From assembly GCA_023313575.1 (NCBI GenBank), contig JAJTTP010000052.1:1-18713 (forward strand): a stretch of 18,713 nucleotides of DNA. The letters are read 5' to 3'. The DNA is from Eutypella sp. D-1 (Eukaryota; Ascomycota; Sordariomycetes; Xylariales; Diatrypaceae). The notes under the pieces were generated by a model, which did not search any database, was not told the DNA's origin, and was given only the letters and a program-made list of their open reading frames with translations. A program made the position numbers and the translations under genes. Shown piece by piece: positions 8,623 through 14,661 of this stretch (its first letter is position 1; each line of letters opens with the position of its first letter).

Positions 8623-8944
8623 TATGAGAATCAAGATTAGAACTACGAATATCTGAATAAGCTTTTTGTAGGGTTATTTTTTTTATTCTTTTTATTTTAT
8701 AGTATATTAAATTAAGAAATATTACAAAATTTAAGTGCCGGCTCATAAAAAGAATAAAAAAAATTCACCCAATTATTTTTAGCGTTATCATAAATTCCTA
8801 GATAATCTTTTTTTATATAAAAGTCACCTACGTGACTATTCAAAAATCCTACTATTTTTTCAAGTAAAGGTTTGTTTTGAGAAACTTGCCCTAAACTAAA
8901 CACAGTCATATTTTCATCTCTTACTACAAAAAATGATCCTTCTT

Positions 8945-8976
8945 AAACCCCCGCAGTAAGGATGCAGCGGGGGTTT
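8945..8976. repeat. GC-rich hairpin, AAACCCCCGC family, copy 1
   Basis: AAACCCCCGC and GCGGGGGTTT form a 10-bp stem around AGTAAGGATGCA-type loop sequence. It abuts the EGSFFV codons of the nad6 intron ORF. Confidence 0.92.
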
Positions 8977-9124
8977 GGAGGCAGCCTAGACGACTCCTTG
9001 AAGTCTGATCCATATCCCTTCGGGATCAGGATAAGTAAAGGTAAATAAACCCCCCCGCATACGAAGTATGCGGGTGCGTGTCTACTAAAATATAAATTGA
9101 ACTTATTAATTTTATATAATACTT

Positions 9125-9156
9125 AAACCCCCGCTGTAAGAGTGCAGCGGGGGTTT
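9125..9156. repeat. GC-rich hairpin, AAACCCCCGC family, copy 2
   Basis: Same stem as copy 1, with the loop changed to TGTAAGAGTGCA. It lies in the same insertion inside the LAGLIDADG motif. Confidence 0.92.
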
Positions 9157-9365
9157 AAGATTTTCTTTTTTTATTTTTTTTTTTAACTATGAACCCTAAT
9201 AATCAAGATTTTGTTATACTTATATTATCTGAGTTATCAAGTTCAGAGGGTCTTCTTGTGTTCATACCCTCTCTTATTTTATCTACTTTAAAAATAATAT
9301 CTTCTCTAGAGTCTACATTATCTCCCTCTTGGTGATAATGTTCAAAAGCTTTTTTTCTAATCCCT

Positions 9366-9428
9366 GGGAAAAATTTACCTGATGGATATGGGATATGGGA
9401 TATGGGAGATGGGATACGCGAAGCTACT
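9366..9428. repeat. Repeat insertion with GGATATGG tandem units
   Basis: GGGAAAAATTTACC (palindromic element relative) is followed by GATGGATATGGGATATGGGA, a short tandem array, and GGGATACGCGAAGCTAC. It interrupts the coding order between STKNFDF and IRKKAFEHYH of the nad6 intron ORF. Confidence 0.7.
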
Positions 9429-10045
9429 GCAAAATCGAAATTTTTAGTAGACTTTAAAGGATATTTAGTAAAAATTTATATAATTTAAGTAATCCCTGTT
9501 TTACTTGAAACAGAAAACCTGCTAAAGTTCTTTGAATTAGATATATTACCTACATCTTGTTTGAATGTACTCTAGTGTTTTTAGACCATCCTTATGTAAA
9601 TCTATCAAGATTTAAAAAACAAAAGGTGATTTTACTCTTCGAGGATCTTTTTAATTATAAAGCCAGAGAATCATTCTAAAAATTATTTATCCTTTAAGTT
9701 ATTTTCATTAACAGAAGTAAAATATCCTTTATATTTTATGGGTGCTATTGGACTAGTAGGTAAATAACAACACCCATCTAATGGTGTATTTAAAAATATT
9801 CTTTTTTTGTATTAACTCCACATGGTAAAGTTAAATATACATTGTTTTTTTTCAAAGTTTTCCTTTTCTCTTCTACTCACCAAGTGAAGAGAAAGGGGAA
9901 AACGAGACGGAGCGCGGGTGGGACAAATAAAGAATTTTATAAAATTAAAAGGAACCAGCTTAATCATCTTAACTTAATTGTTAATTTATTAAGCACCTTG
10001 TAGAGTTGGATTCTAACCAACGCGGCTAAATATATACGTTGACTT

Positions 10046-10278
10046 ACCGCTCCTATGTATACTATCAAATAAGATAAACCTATAAAACTTAAACCTAATA
10101 TTACTAAATAACAGGATATATTCGCAAACAAACCTATCAAAAAGAGTACTGAAACTATAGGGTTTTTACTAATAATAACAAGTATACCACATAAAATTGC
10201 CAATAATGAGATAATATCTAACATATCTGTTTTATAGCCATTTGTATAAGTTTCGTATATAGTAAACAAATTATTCAT
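10046..10278 (-). CDS. nad6: NADH dehydrogenase subunit 6, exon 1
   Basis: First exon of a membrane subunit of respiratory complex I, which couples NADH oxidation to proton pumping in the inner membrane. The ATG at 10278 opens MNNLFTIYETYTNGYKTDML. Hydrophobic segments follow (ISLLAILCGILVII, PIVSVLFLIGLFANI, YLVILGLSFIGL) up to YLIVYIGAV, the conserved TM3 region that carries the pi-bulge in ND6. The frame continues into intron sequence (SQRIYLAAL). I end the exon after GT of the Val codon (10046): the exon then finishes in U, the intron finishes in G (7790), and GT plus A of exon 2 restores Val, giving GAVSILFLF at the junction. Both exons together give 217 residues, normal for fungal ND6. 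Confidence 0.94.
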
Positions 10279-10324
10279 AATTTTTATTTTTTAAACTATC
10301 TTTACCCTCGTAAAGGATGAATTA

Positions 10325-10395
10325 CAAGAGTACTCAGATTTGAACTGAGAATTTGGAGGTTGAAGCTCCCTATTTTACCTTTAAACTATACTCTT
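10325..10395 (-). tRNA. trnW: trnW(tca)
   Basis: tRNA-Trp, 71 nt. Acceptor AAGAGTA pairs with TACTCTT, discriminator G. Anticodon loop CTTCAAC between GGAG and CTCC gives TCA, which reads TGA and TGG. It lies 46 nt upstream of the nad6 start and supports the TGA = Trp code used by the proteins here. Confidence 0.95.
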
Positions 10396-10433
10396 AAAAA
10401 AGTATATTAAGTTTTAAAATGAAAGCAATACGA

Positions 10434-10516
10434 CGGAAAAGAGGCGATTCGAACACCTAAATGTAATTATACACAATATTTAGCAAATATCTTACCTTAC
10501 CTATGGCAACTTTTCC
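10434..10516 (-). tRNA. trnS: trnS(gct)
   Basis: tRNA-Ser for AGY codons, 83 nt. Acceptor GGAAAAG pairs with CTTTTCC, discriminator G. Anticodon arm GATAT-TTGCTAA-ATATT gives GCT. A long variable arm (GTGTATAATTACAT region) is present as expected for Ser. T arm AGGTG-TTCGAAT-CGCCT. Confidence 0.92.
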
Positions 10517-10552
10517 TTATTTATTCTATCAGGTTTAAATATTATTTAGCCC

Positions 10553-10579
10553 GGCGCTCCTAATTATATTAGGAGCGCC
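10553..10579. repeat. Strong hairpin between trnS and the large spacer
   Basis: GGCGCTCCTAA and TTAGGAGCGCC form a perfect 11-bp stem around TTATA. An AAAGATAA / TTATCTTT hairpin follows at about 10600-10620. Being close behind trnS on the other side of its 5' end, it could mark a transcript boundary; this is inference. Confidence 0.9.
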
Positions 10580-10704
10580 TTAAAAATAATAAAAAAATAT
10601 AAAGATAATTTCTTTATCTTTTATATACTATTTAAGATTTTTTTGCTTTTTTTGCATACGAAGTTAAAGCGATGCAGCAGAACAGGGTATATAACATCAA
10701 AACT

Positions 10705-10785
10705 TACGAACTAGAACGGTCTCGAACCCTTTGGATACGCAAACTACTATAATAATTAGATATACACTAATTTTGCTGTTTATGT
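10705..10785 (-). pseudogene. Degenerate tRNA-like sequence
   Basis: The minus strand has a T-arm-like GGG-TTCGAGA-CCG (one mismatch in the outer stem) and a CTAGTTC strand that pairs 6 of 7 with AAATTAG upstream. The anticodon region is replaced by TTTGCGTATCC. That resembles the GGATACGCGAAGCTAC repeat seen at 9412-9426, suggesting a repeat landed in a tRNA. No anticodon can be assigned. Confidence 0.4.
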
Positions 10786-10930
10786 CCCTAAATCTTTTTA
10801 TTATTTTTATTTTAGAGTTATATTATTTAAATGAAAGATTAAGAATTCTAAATTAAAAATAATAAAAAAAAAACAAATAACGCTTATTCCTCTTCCCTCT
10901 GGGTAATTTATTAGCGCAAAAATCTATCCG

Positions 10931-11050
10931 CGGTTAAAAATAAAAAGTAAAATATAAGACGCTTCGCTCCTGGTAAAATTTTACCAGAGGGATATGGAAG
11001 ACCTTTATTTGATATATTACTATGCGAAGCGGATTTTTTTTTTAGTCCCC
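10931..11050. repeat. ~120-bp dispersed repeat, copy 1
   Basis: First copy of the long repeat described at 13300-13425, in the same orientation 2.4 kb away. It is bounded by CGGTTAAAAATAAAAAGT and TTTAGTCCCC. Confidence 0.9.
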
Positions 11051-11056
11051 CTACTT

Positions 11057-11083
11057 TGTAGCGAACTTCGGAGAAGTTCGCTA
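11057..11083. repeat. GC-rich perfect hairpin
   Basis: GTAGCGAACTTC and GAAGTTCGCTAC form a perfect 12-bp stem with a GGA loop. It is of the GC-cluster type scattered through the window. Confidence 0.93.
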
Positions 11084-11217
11084 CGAAGTCGTCATAAACT
11101 TAATTAACAACCCTGATAGTACCAGCAACAACACTAGCTATTAATAATTTAGCTATATATCTTTAGAATATTAAATGGATTATTTTAGGTTAACAAATAT
11201 TTGAAGATTATTAATTG

Positions 11218-11241
11218 AAATATAAAGATGTTTATATTTCA
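11218..11241. repeat. Short AT-rich hairpin
   Basis: GAAATATAAA and TTTATATTTC form a perfect 10-bp stem around a GATG loop. Confidence 0.85.
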
Positions 11242-11877
11242 CTTAAACTTATAAATAAACAAAAATAAATAACTTTAGCGCTTTAATTAGTATATTATAC
11301 ATTTTTAAGAGAGAATGTAGGTTTACCTTTAAATAAACTATTCTGGTTTTTTTATGTTAGGAATAGTTTACCAAGATACCTCCAAATAGTTAGCACAATA
11401 TTTAAATGTAAAAATGTTATGGCTACTATCCATTCTCATCTATAAGTTGTATTTAATTCTGTACCACTCCATTAATAAACCTATCATGTGAAATTTAGAA
11501 AATGCTCCCTTTTCTAATTTATAAGTTAGAAGGTTTACTTAACATAAATTTAATCTCTTAATACAAAAGCTATCTATCTGCTGTCACCATACCTGAGTTA
11601 GAGAATCTACGGCTATTCGTTTGACTAATAATTAATTATATTAGTCTTAAACCGTCATCTATGTATTGAAATCCTTTGTAACGAAGCATCAAGATTAAAA
11701 ATCTTGTTTATTTATAGGAACGACTTCGTAGCGCCGTCAATTTAGCGAATTTAAAAAAGGTATTAGAGCTTCTCGAATGAAATAATGTTGGTTAACCTAT
11801 TATTTGACATAATTCTTTTAAGAGGGCGCGCGCTAACTTCGTATGCACAAAAAGTAAAATCGCAACCTTCGGTTAAA

Positions 11878-11942
11878 AAAAAAAATCAAATCTTAATCTT
11901 CTTAATTGTATTGTTTATATTGTTTAAGATTTGATTTTTTAT
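11878..11942. repeat. Long AT-rich inverted repeat (hairpin)
   Basis: AAAAATCAAATCTTAA and its reverse complement TTAAGATTTGATTTTT are separated by about 26 nt, giving a 16-bp stem. It lies in the large spacer. It could be a transcript-processing or terminator-like hairpin, but nothing shows that directly. Confidence 0.8.
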
Positions 11943-12015
11943 TTTAACTCGTAAGTTATATAAACAATATAATTCAATATATTTAGGATCGACGGTAATT
12001 TTATTACCTGATCCC

Positions 12016-12068
12016 TGGTAAAATTTTACCTTATGGATCGCCTCTGTAGGCGTAGCCACCGAAGGATC
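12016..12068. repeat. Compound GC element: GGTAAAATTTTACC plus GTAGGCGTAGCCACCGAAGG
   Basis: Two repeat motifs joined by TTATGGATCGCCTCT. The same junction order recurs at 14113-14168 (GGAAAATTTACCTTATGGAT, then GTAGGCGTAGCC), so the two motifs moved as one unit at least once. Confidence 0.85.
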
Positions 12069-12301
12069 TTGGTAAGGCGGAGCCTACGAAAGCTCTTTTT
12101 TTCATTTTTTTCCGCTTTCATCCTTTTTCATAAGATTATCGTGCATCCATTCAGATTATTCTTGAAGATAGTGCACATGCATAGTATAAAGGTTATAATC
12201 TTATAAGTATTTGGTTTTTTATTTAACATGTGTATATTTTTTGATTTGGCTATTTTGATTCTTTAACGGTGATACTAAAGATTTAGGGTAATTTAATCTT
12301 T

Positions 12302-12332
12302 GTAGGCTTAGGCATAGCCTTAGCCTTAGCCA
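12302..12332. repeat. GTAGGCTTAGGCATAGCC-type repeat, copy 2
   Basis: The unit GTAGGCTTAGGCATAGCC then TTAGCCTTAGCCACGAGAG also occurs at 8582-8622, there ending CCACCGAAGG. Internally it is a short inverted arrangement of TAGGC and GCCTTA. It is probably an expanded relative of the GTAGGCGTAGCCACCGAAGG element. Confidence 0.7.
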
Positions 12333-12515
12333 CGAGAGATTCAAAATCTAATAATTGTAGGATCTGCACCCTGAATTTATTCAGAATATTCACATATTTT
12401 CTGGCTTACGAAGTATGCACGCACGAGTTTAGAGCCTAAATTTTATTTTTTTTCATACTCTCAATAAAGCATTTTTACTATATTAAACATATTCAAAAAA
12501 CTCAATAAATTTACT

Positions 12516-12547
12516 AAACCCCCGCAGTAGGGATGCAGCGGGGGTTT
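12516..12547. repeat. GC-rich hairpin, AAACCCCCGC family, copy 3
   Basis: AAACCCCCGC is followed after 12 nt by the complementary GCGGGGGTTT. Sister copies at 8945-8976 and 9125-9156 keep the same stem with 1-3 changes in the loop. Confidence 0.92.
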
Positions 12548-12672
12548 AAAACAATTATCTAGACCGTAGGCTTACAGAACTAAGGATAATAAAACCATAA
12601 AACTTTTTATCAATTAATAACCTTAAAGGTGCACTAAAAACAAAATACTTTATCCATTAATTGCTAATAAGC

Positions 12673-12745
12673 CGAATTAGGAGGGTCTCGAACCCTCATC
12701 TACTTCCGTGACAGGGAAGTCCTTTACCAATTAAGCTACTAATTC
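12673..12745 (-). tRNA. trnD: trnD(gtc)
   Basis: tRNA-Asp, 73 nt. Acceptor GAATTAG pairs with CTAATTC, discriminator G. Anticodon arm ACTTC-CCTGTCACG-GAAGT contains GTC. T arm GAGGG-TTCGAGA-CCCTC. Confidence 0.94.
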
Positions 12746-12895
12746 TTACATTACAACGTCGAATTCAAATAAACACCTTTAAATAAAATTATACCCGAGT
12801 TTGTAACCCTGGAAAGTTCCTTTTATCATTAAATCATAATCTTTTAATATAATTTATTACTATAAGTTATGAACTTAACAATATAATAATTTAGC

Positions 12896-12966
12896 TACAA
12901 CTAGTCGGACTTGAACCGACAACCTTCGTGTGGAAGACGATAATTTTACCATTAAACTACAGTTGC
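12896..12966 (-). tRNA. trnG: trnG(tcc)
   Basis: tRNA-Gly, 71 nt. Acceptor GCAACTG pairs with TAGTTGT, with wobbles at both ends. Anticodon loop CTTCCAC between TCGT and ACGA gives TCC. T arm GTCGG-TTCAAGT-CCGAC, discriminator A. Confidence 0.93.
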
Positions 12967-13020
12967 TGTATGTAATTTATATATCATTATAAATTCACTA
13001 TTAACCTATGGCCGTATATT

Positions 13021-13092
13021 TAGGATATATGAGATTCGAACTCACATAACGATGATTAAAAGTCATATGCATTACCGTTATGCTAATATCCC
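13021..13092 (-). tRNA. trnK: trnK(ttt)
   Basis: tRNA-Lys, 72 nt. Acceptor GGGATAT pairs with ATATCCT (one G-T wobble), discriminator A. D arm GCATAACGGTAATGC. Anticodon loop CTTTTAA between ATGA and TCAT gives TTT. T arm GTGAG-TTCGAAT-CTCAT. Confidence 0.93.
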
Positions 13093-13114
13093 TTAAATCC
13101 TTTTTACATATCTA

Positions 13115-13152
13115 GAATTTTTGCGTACCTAAGATGAATCGAACATCTATCA
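13115..13152 (-). pseudogene. tRNA 3' fragment after trnK
   Basis: A perfect T arm (AGATG, loop TTCGATT, CATCT) and a TAGGTAC acceptor-like strand are present on the minus strand. No complementary GTACCTA or near match lies 60-80 nt upstream, and no anticodon arm folds. Its T-arm and acceptor start (GATGTTCGA, CATCTTAGG) match trnN, so it is probably a second trnN-like 3' fragment. Confidence 0.45.
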
Positions 13153-13197
13153 TTATCCTTCTTTTCGAATTATTAACAACTATCCTGACAACATAAC

Positions 13198-13227
13198 TAA
13201 TTAATATCTTAATTAAGATATTAATTA
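13198..13227. repeat. Perfect 30-bp palindrome without loop
   Basis: The half-site TAATTAATATCTTAA is followed directly by its exact reverse complement, so the 30 bp are fully self-complementary. It lies between trnY/trnN and trnK. It could extrude as a cruciform; function is unknown. Confidence 0.95.
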
Positions 13228-13299
13228 TAAAAAAACCAACTAATATATATGTTCAAACAAGTCATAAATAGTAGTACGCCCTGCACAAGAATTTATGAG

Positions 13300-13425
13300 C
13301 GGTTAAAAAAAAATAAAAAGTAAAATATAAGACGCTTCGCTCCTGGTAAAATTTTACCAGATGGTTATGGAAGACCTTTATTCGATGTATCACTATGCGA
13401 AGCGGATTTTTTGGTTCTTAGTCCC
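13300..13425. repeat. ~120-bp dispersed repeat, copy 2
   Basis: Copy of the segment at 10931-11050. Both start at CGGTTAAAA, run through AAGTAAAATATAAGACGC, TTCGCTCCTGGTAAAATTTT and GACCTTTATT, and end TATGCGAAGCGGATTTT then TAGTCCC. A few substitutions and A/T-run length differences separate them. The copy contains the palindromic core GGTAAAATTTTACC. No gene is visible in it. Confidence 0.9.
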
Positions 13426-13597
13426 AGATCCTTCGGTGGCTACGCCTACAGAAGCGACCCCTTGCTTTATTTAAATGGAGTTAAATCAGACCTCGCGCCC
13501 AAAAGACCTAATACCCTTTCCATTGGGTAAGGCGGAGCCTATGATGCTTCGCTCACATTGATTAATTTTTTTTTAGCCACAAAAAAGTTAGTACCGT

Positions 13598-13645
13598 TAC
13601 CAAGATGACTCGAACACCCACAAACGGTCGAATTACACAATTAGT
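13598..13645 (-). pseudogene. tRNA 3' fragment resembling trnN
   Basis: The minus strand holds a T arm with two wobbles (GGGTG, loop TTCGAGT, CATCT) and the linked CGTTTGTG stretch. This parallels trnN next door (CGTTTCGTAGATGTTCGAG). No matching 5' acceptor strand, D arm or anticodon arm can be found upstream. It is probably a partial duplication of a tRNA 3' half. A divergent full tRNA cannot be excluded. Confidence 0.5.
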
Positions 13646-13683
13646 TACTTTATCTGTACTAAACCGCTGTTGATGTATAGCCT

Positions 13684-13757
13684 CGCCCCTAAGATGGCTC
13701 GAACATCTACGAAACGGTATTAACAGTACCGCGCTCTACCAATTGAGCTATAGGGGC
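13684..13757 (-). tRNA. trnN: trnN(gtt)
   Basis: tRNA-Asn, 74 nt. Acceptor GCCCCTA pairs with TAGGGGC. D arm TAGCTCAATTGGTAGAGC. Anticodon arm CGGTA-CTGTTAA-TACCG gives GTT. T arm AGATG-TTCGAGC-CATCT. It lies 7 nt after trnY. Its T arm resembles two nearby tRNA 3' fragments. Confidence 0.95.
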
Positions 13758-13764
13758 TTATCCT

Positions 13765-13850
13765 TAGGAGACAAGAGATTCGAACTCTTAAAGCCGCTTT
13801 AAACTACTGAGTTTACAGCTCAGCCCTTCTTACCATAAAGGGAGTCTCCT
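13765..13850 (-). tRNA. trnY: trnY(gta)
   Basis: tRNA-Tyr, 86 nt, with a long variable arm. Acceptor AGGAGAC pairs with GTCTCCT, discriminator A. Anticodon arm CTGAG-CTGTAAA-CTCAG gives GTA. T arm is AAGAG-TTCGAAT-CTCTT. trnY is commonly the first tRNA after rns in Pezizomycotina, which fits its place here. Confidence 0.95.
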
Positions 13851-14450
13851 TTCCTTAAGCAAGATACATCGTACCTTGCTTTAAGTTTGTTTATTCAATT
13901 TTAACTTTTTTTAGACTTTTCCTTCACGTCTAATCTACAATTTTTGAGCTAATTCATCTAAAGCTGCCAATTTATGTTCAACATTAGGTAGTAAATCTTG
14001 TGAAAATGTAAAAAATTTAAAATAAATAGTTCCTTTATCTGAATGTTTATTCAATGACCCGGATATTAAGCACATCAAGAAAATTTTTACATTTTCCTGG
14101 GTAAAGCAGCTTCCCTGGGGAAAATTTACCTTATGGATCGCTTCTGTAGGCGTAGCCACCGAAGGATCTGGGATATGGGTAAGGCGGAGCCTACGCAATT
14201 AAATGGCCCAGGGTCGCTGCATAATTAGTACTATATATCTGAATAGCAAGTAATCCACTAGTTTATTTGAAATTAGACGATGTACATAAAAATGAGGAAG
14301 GATACTAGATATAATATATCATAAACTAGTAACCTCGGAAACACAATAATTATTAACATAAAATGTTACAGCTCCTCCTGGGAAAATTTTACCGGAGGGA
14401 TAGTAAAGGCTAAAAGCACCCCCCCCCCCCCCCCCCCATTATCCTTTGGA
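13851..14450 (-). other. Spacer between the endonuclease stub and trnY
   Basis: This 600-nt spacer is rich in GC repeats: a GGGAAAATTTTACC-type unit near 14380, and a compound unit at 14113-14175 that carries the GTAGGCGTAGCCACCGAAGG motif. A minus-strand frame of 87 codons (14198-13935) is partly made of that repeat (its first ~30 codons). The remainder, including LISGSLNKHSDKGTIYFKF and LAALDELAQKL, matches nothing I recognise. It may be the tail of a decayed intron-type ORF, but I make no functional call. Confidence 0.5.
14419..14437. repeat. Run of 19 C (G19 on the minus strand)
   Basis: A homopolymer of 19 C inside a GC-rich repeat cluster, extreme for AT-rich mitochondrial DNA. It could form a G-quadruplex on the coding strand, and its length is prone to slippage and sequencing error. 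Confidence 0.95.
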
Positions 14451-14525
14451 TTAGCGAAGCGACCCCTTATTTATTGCGTAAAAGGTGTGAAATTCCCATT
14501 TAATCCTTAAATCTCTATTTTTCAT
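14451..14525 (-). pseudogene. N-terminal stub of a second GIY-YIG-associated ORF
   Basis: The ATG at 14525 opens a 24-codon frame that includes EFHTFYAINKGSL. This matches EFDVFYARNKGKL at the start of the endonuclease at 15730, and both ATGs follow a tRNA-like element. The frame then runs into GC-rich repeat sequence and stops at 14451. The rest of the gene is not found downstream. I read it as the remnant of an earlier copy of the same element. Confidence 0.6.
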
Positions 14526-14596
14526 AAACCTGCTCCGGATTTGAACCAGAAATAAAAAGTATTAAGGTCCAGAACATAAGCACCTTGCTACAGGCT
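14526..14596 (-). other. tRNA-like element B
   Basis: The 7-nt strand AGCCTGT (14596-14590) pairs with GCAGGTT (14533-14527), allowing two wobbles. A canonical T arm is present (TCTGG, loop TTCAAAT, CCGGA). The D-arm and anticodon region does not fold convincingly, and I cannot assign an anticodon. The element is 71 nt long. Its 3' end abuts the ATG at 14525. It may be a decayed tRNA or a tRNA-shaped processing signal. Confidence 0.5.
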
Positions 14597-14610
14597 TTTT
14601 TATTATTTTT

Positions 14611-14646
14611 GGTTAAAATTTATGAATCCCGTGCAACTTCCACTAC
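14611..14646 (-). repeat. Duplicate of the rns 3' terminus (copy B)
   Basis: The 36 nt from GTAGTGGAAGTTGCAC to ATTTTAACC are identical to the rns end at 15811-15846. A/T runs and the AGCCTG start of a tRNA-like element follow both copies. Identity begins inside the 5' strand of helix 45 and not before, so copy B is a 3' terminus with no rRNA body attached. Copy A is contiguous with rns; copy B follows the endonuclease stop. Confidence 0.9.
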
Positions 14647-14661
14647 CATCTAGGAGGGTTA

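Larger units (their letters stand above)
8945..9185. mobile_element. GC-cluster insertion inside a LAGLIDADG motif
   Basis: About 240 bp made of two AAACCCCCGC...GCGGGGGTTT hairpins (8945-8976, 9125-9156), CCCGCATACGAAGTATGCGGG (9053-9073) and CATATCCCTTCGGGATCAGG (9010-9029). The protein-coding sides are SWLLGFI and EGSFFV, which together make one LAGLIDADG motif. Confidence 0.75.
8302..9790 (-). pseudogene. Two-domain LAGLIDADG endonuclease, wrecked, in nad6 intron
   Basis: Pieces appear in the correct order but in changing frames. (1) TPLDGCCYLPTSPIAPIKY and EWFSGFI (about 9790-9640), the start of a LAGLIDADG_1 domain. (2) IDLHKDGLKTLEYIQTR (about 9610). (3) FTKYPLKSTKNFDF (about 9470-9430). 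(4) IRKKAFEHYHQEGDNVD then MNTRRPS and SWLLGFI (about 9360-9190), the start of the second motif. (5) EGSFFVVRDENMTVFSLGQV then QNKPLLEKIVGFLN (about 8936-8850), completing that motif 240 nt further on. (6) KHKDFID and LHSQMNNNRLSTNN, with a stop at 8302. GC elements split it at about 9366-9428, 8945-9185 and 8582-8622, and several frameshifts and stops exist. It cannot encode a full protein. Confidence 0.75.
7790..10045 (-). other. Group I intron in nad6
   Basis: A 2256-nt intron splits the conserved TM3 region of ND6. The intron ends in G, and the upstream exon ends in U. The catalytic core is close to the 3' end: R element with GACTG (7991-7995), S element with CAGTC (7948-7952), together P7. 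The preceding AGACCGTCGGCAGTTGTAAA is shared with the rns intron. P7 here uses a G-C pair where the rns intron has A-U. The region between the core and 8302 contains a copy of the CTTCGGTGGCTACGCC element (8221-8246). Upstream lies a wrecked two-domain LAGLIDADG gene (about 9790-8302) and ~250 nt (9790-10045) with nothing recognisable. By its core the intron is probably of the IC type. Confidence 0.88.
10517..12672. other. 2.1-kb non-coding spacer rich in hairpins and repeats
   Basis: I find no protein gene or complete tRNA here in any frame. Listed hairpins and GC clusters lie at 10553-10579, 11057-11083, 11218-11241, 11878-11942, 12016-12068, 12302-12332 and 12516-12547. A tRNA-like remnant is at 10705-10785, and a long repeat at 10931-11050. 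The part between about 11100 and 11800 is plain AT-rich sequence in which I looked for an RNase P RNA core and saw no convincing one. Confidence 0.6.

Noticed and set aside
8564..8746. 60-codon minus-strand frame in the nad6 intron
   Set aside because: Half of it translates the GTAGGCATAGGC repeat, and the rest is a wrong-frame reading of the decayed LAGLIDADG gene.
9964..10045. Continuation of nad6 exon 1 to the stop at 9964
   Set aside because: The residues after IGAV (SQRIYLAALVRIQ...) do not fit ND6, while exon 2 continues the conserved segment exactly; this is intron read-through.
11100..11800. Possible RNase P RNA (an ACAGAA motif appears near 11460)
   Set aside because: No partner for a P4 helix and no second conserved region in reach; the single motif is too short.
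13935..14198. 87-codon frame as a gene
   Set aside because: Its first ~30 codons are repeat sequence, and the remainder matches no family I know. Left as part of the spacer description.
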